This document shows positions 63,775 through 64,000 of a stretch of DNA of 64,000 bases, piece by piece. Where the stretch lies: contig JBBHKE010002309.1 in the NCBI GenBank assembly GCA_037447655.1, forward strand, positions 1-64,000, given 5' to 3'. The notes beneath the pieces were generated by a model. The model searched no databases. It saw only the letters and a list, made by a program, of their open reading frames with translations, and was not told where the DNA came from. Each line of letters starts with the position of its first letter. Positions within the stretch are counted from its first letter, which is position 1. Origin of the DNA: Zygnema cylindricum (Eukaryota > Streptophyta > Zygnematophyceae > Zygnematales > Zygnemataceae). A program made the translations under genes and the position numbers.

Positions 63775-64000
63775 ACATGTACTCCACGTATCAATCCGTT
63801 TCCGGTACACGGCCAATCTCTATTACCGTAGTGTACGTTTATTCCGTCCCACTTTTTTTTTTATATTCTCCAATATTGTAGCTTATTCTATTTTTTTCTG
63901 TACGCCATTTAGGGTTACTTTCCAAGTACCGTACAAAACGGAAATACGTCATCTTTTAAATAATGTGGTGTACGGTCAAAGTCAGACCGTACAAAAACGT
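63775..64000. mobile_element. Family B copy running off the window
   Basis: TTCTGTACGCCATTTAGGGT ... AATAATGTGGTGTACGGTCA ... CAGACCGTACA parallels the interior of 56491-57031 (AAATAGTGTGGTGTACGGTC ... CAGACCGTACA). The right end lies beyond the window. Confidence 0.55.

Overview
The window looks like nuclear DNA of a plant-lineage (streptophyte) eukaryote. It has spliced genes with GT-AG introns, degraded Ty1/copia elements, many short inverted-repeat elements, kilobase purine microsatellites and very low gene density. The combination of a plant-type GT47 gene, an extracellular LRR fragment and this repeat style would fit a repeat-rich charophyte alga such as Chara, but the organism is an inference and cannot be settled from the sequence.

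Layout. 0-5.1 kb holds a possible small exon (77-256, minus) and a 2.5 kb GA tract. 5.7-9.4 kb (minus) holds exons of an O-fucosyltransferase-like gene, including a secretion-signal first exon and a 35-nt microexon. 8-20 kb is non-coding and rich in inverted-repeat elements, tandem duplications and one copia gag remnant (14.6-15.4 kb). 21-22.5 kb is a G-rich purine tract followed by an LTR fragment and an LRR-EGF exon (22.5-22.9 kb, plus). 26.0-29.97 kb is a plus-strand copia element (LTR, primer site, gag, protease, partial integrase, start of RT) that runs directly into a 3 kb GA tract (to 33.0 kb). 33.1-38.3 kb is a second, minus-strand copia element with all domains but several stops and a frameshift. 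38.9-41 kb has a large hairpin element and AT-rich DNA.

41.1-54.4 kb (minus) is the main gene. It is a 13-exon GT47 exostosin-family glycosyltransferase with an N-terminal Cys-rich/EGF-like region, of the type known in land plants as ExAD (extensin arabinosyltransferase, At3g57630-like). Every exon junction I could place keeps the reading phase. The gene nevertheless appears dead: a 280-bp solo LTR with a 5-bp target-site duplication sits inside the EGF-like exon, and a TGA replaces a conserved Trp codon in another exon. The solo LTR belongs to the same copia family as the element at 26 kb.

55-64 kb holds further inverted-repeat elements and two direct copies of an LTR+gag unit (58.0-60.06 and 61.5-63.76 kb, minus) that appear to form a gag-only, non-autonomous copia element sharing an LTR with a neighbour.

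The two host genes would both act in the secretory pathway on glycoproteins. Nothing else connects them. No rRNA, CRISPR or bacterial-type operon is present. Family identities come from remembered motifs, not from database searches.
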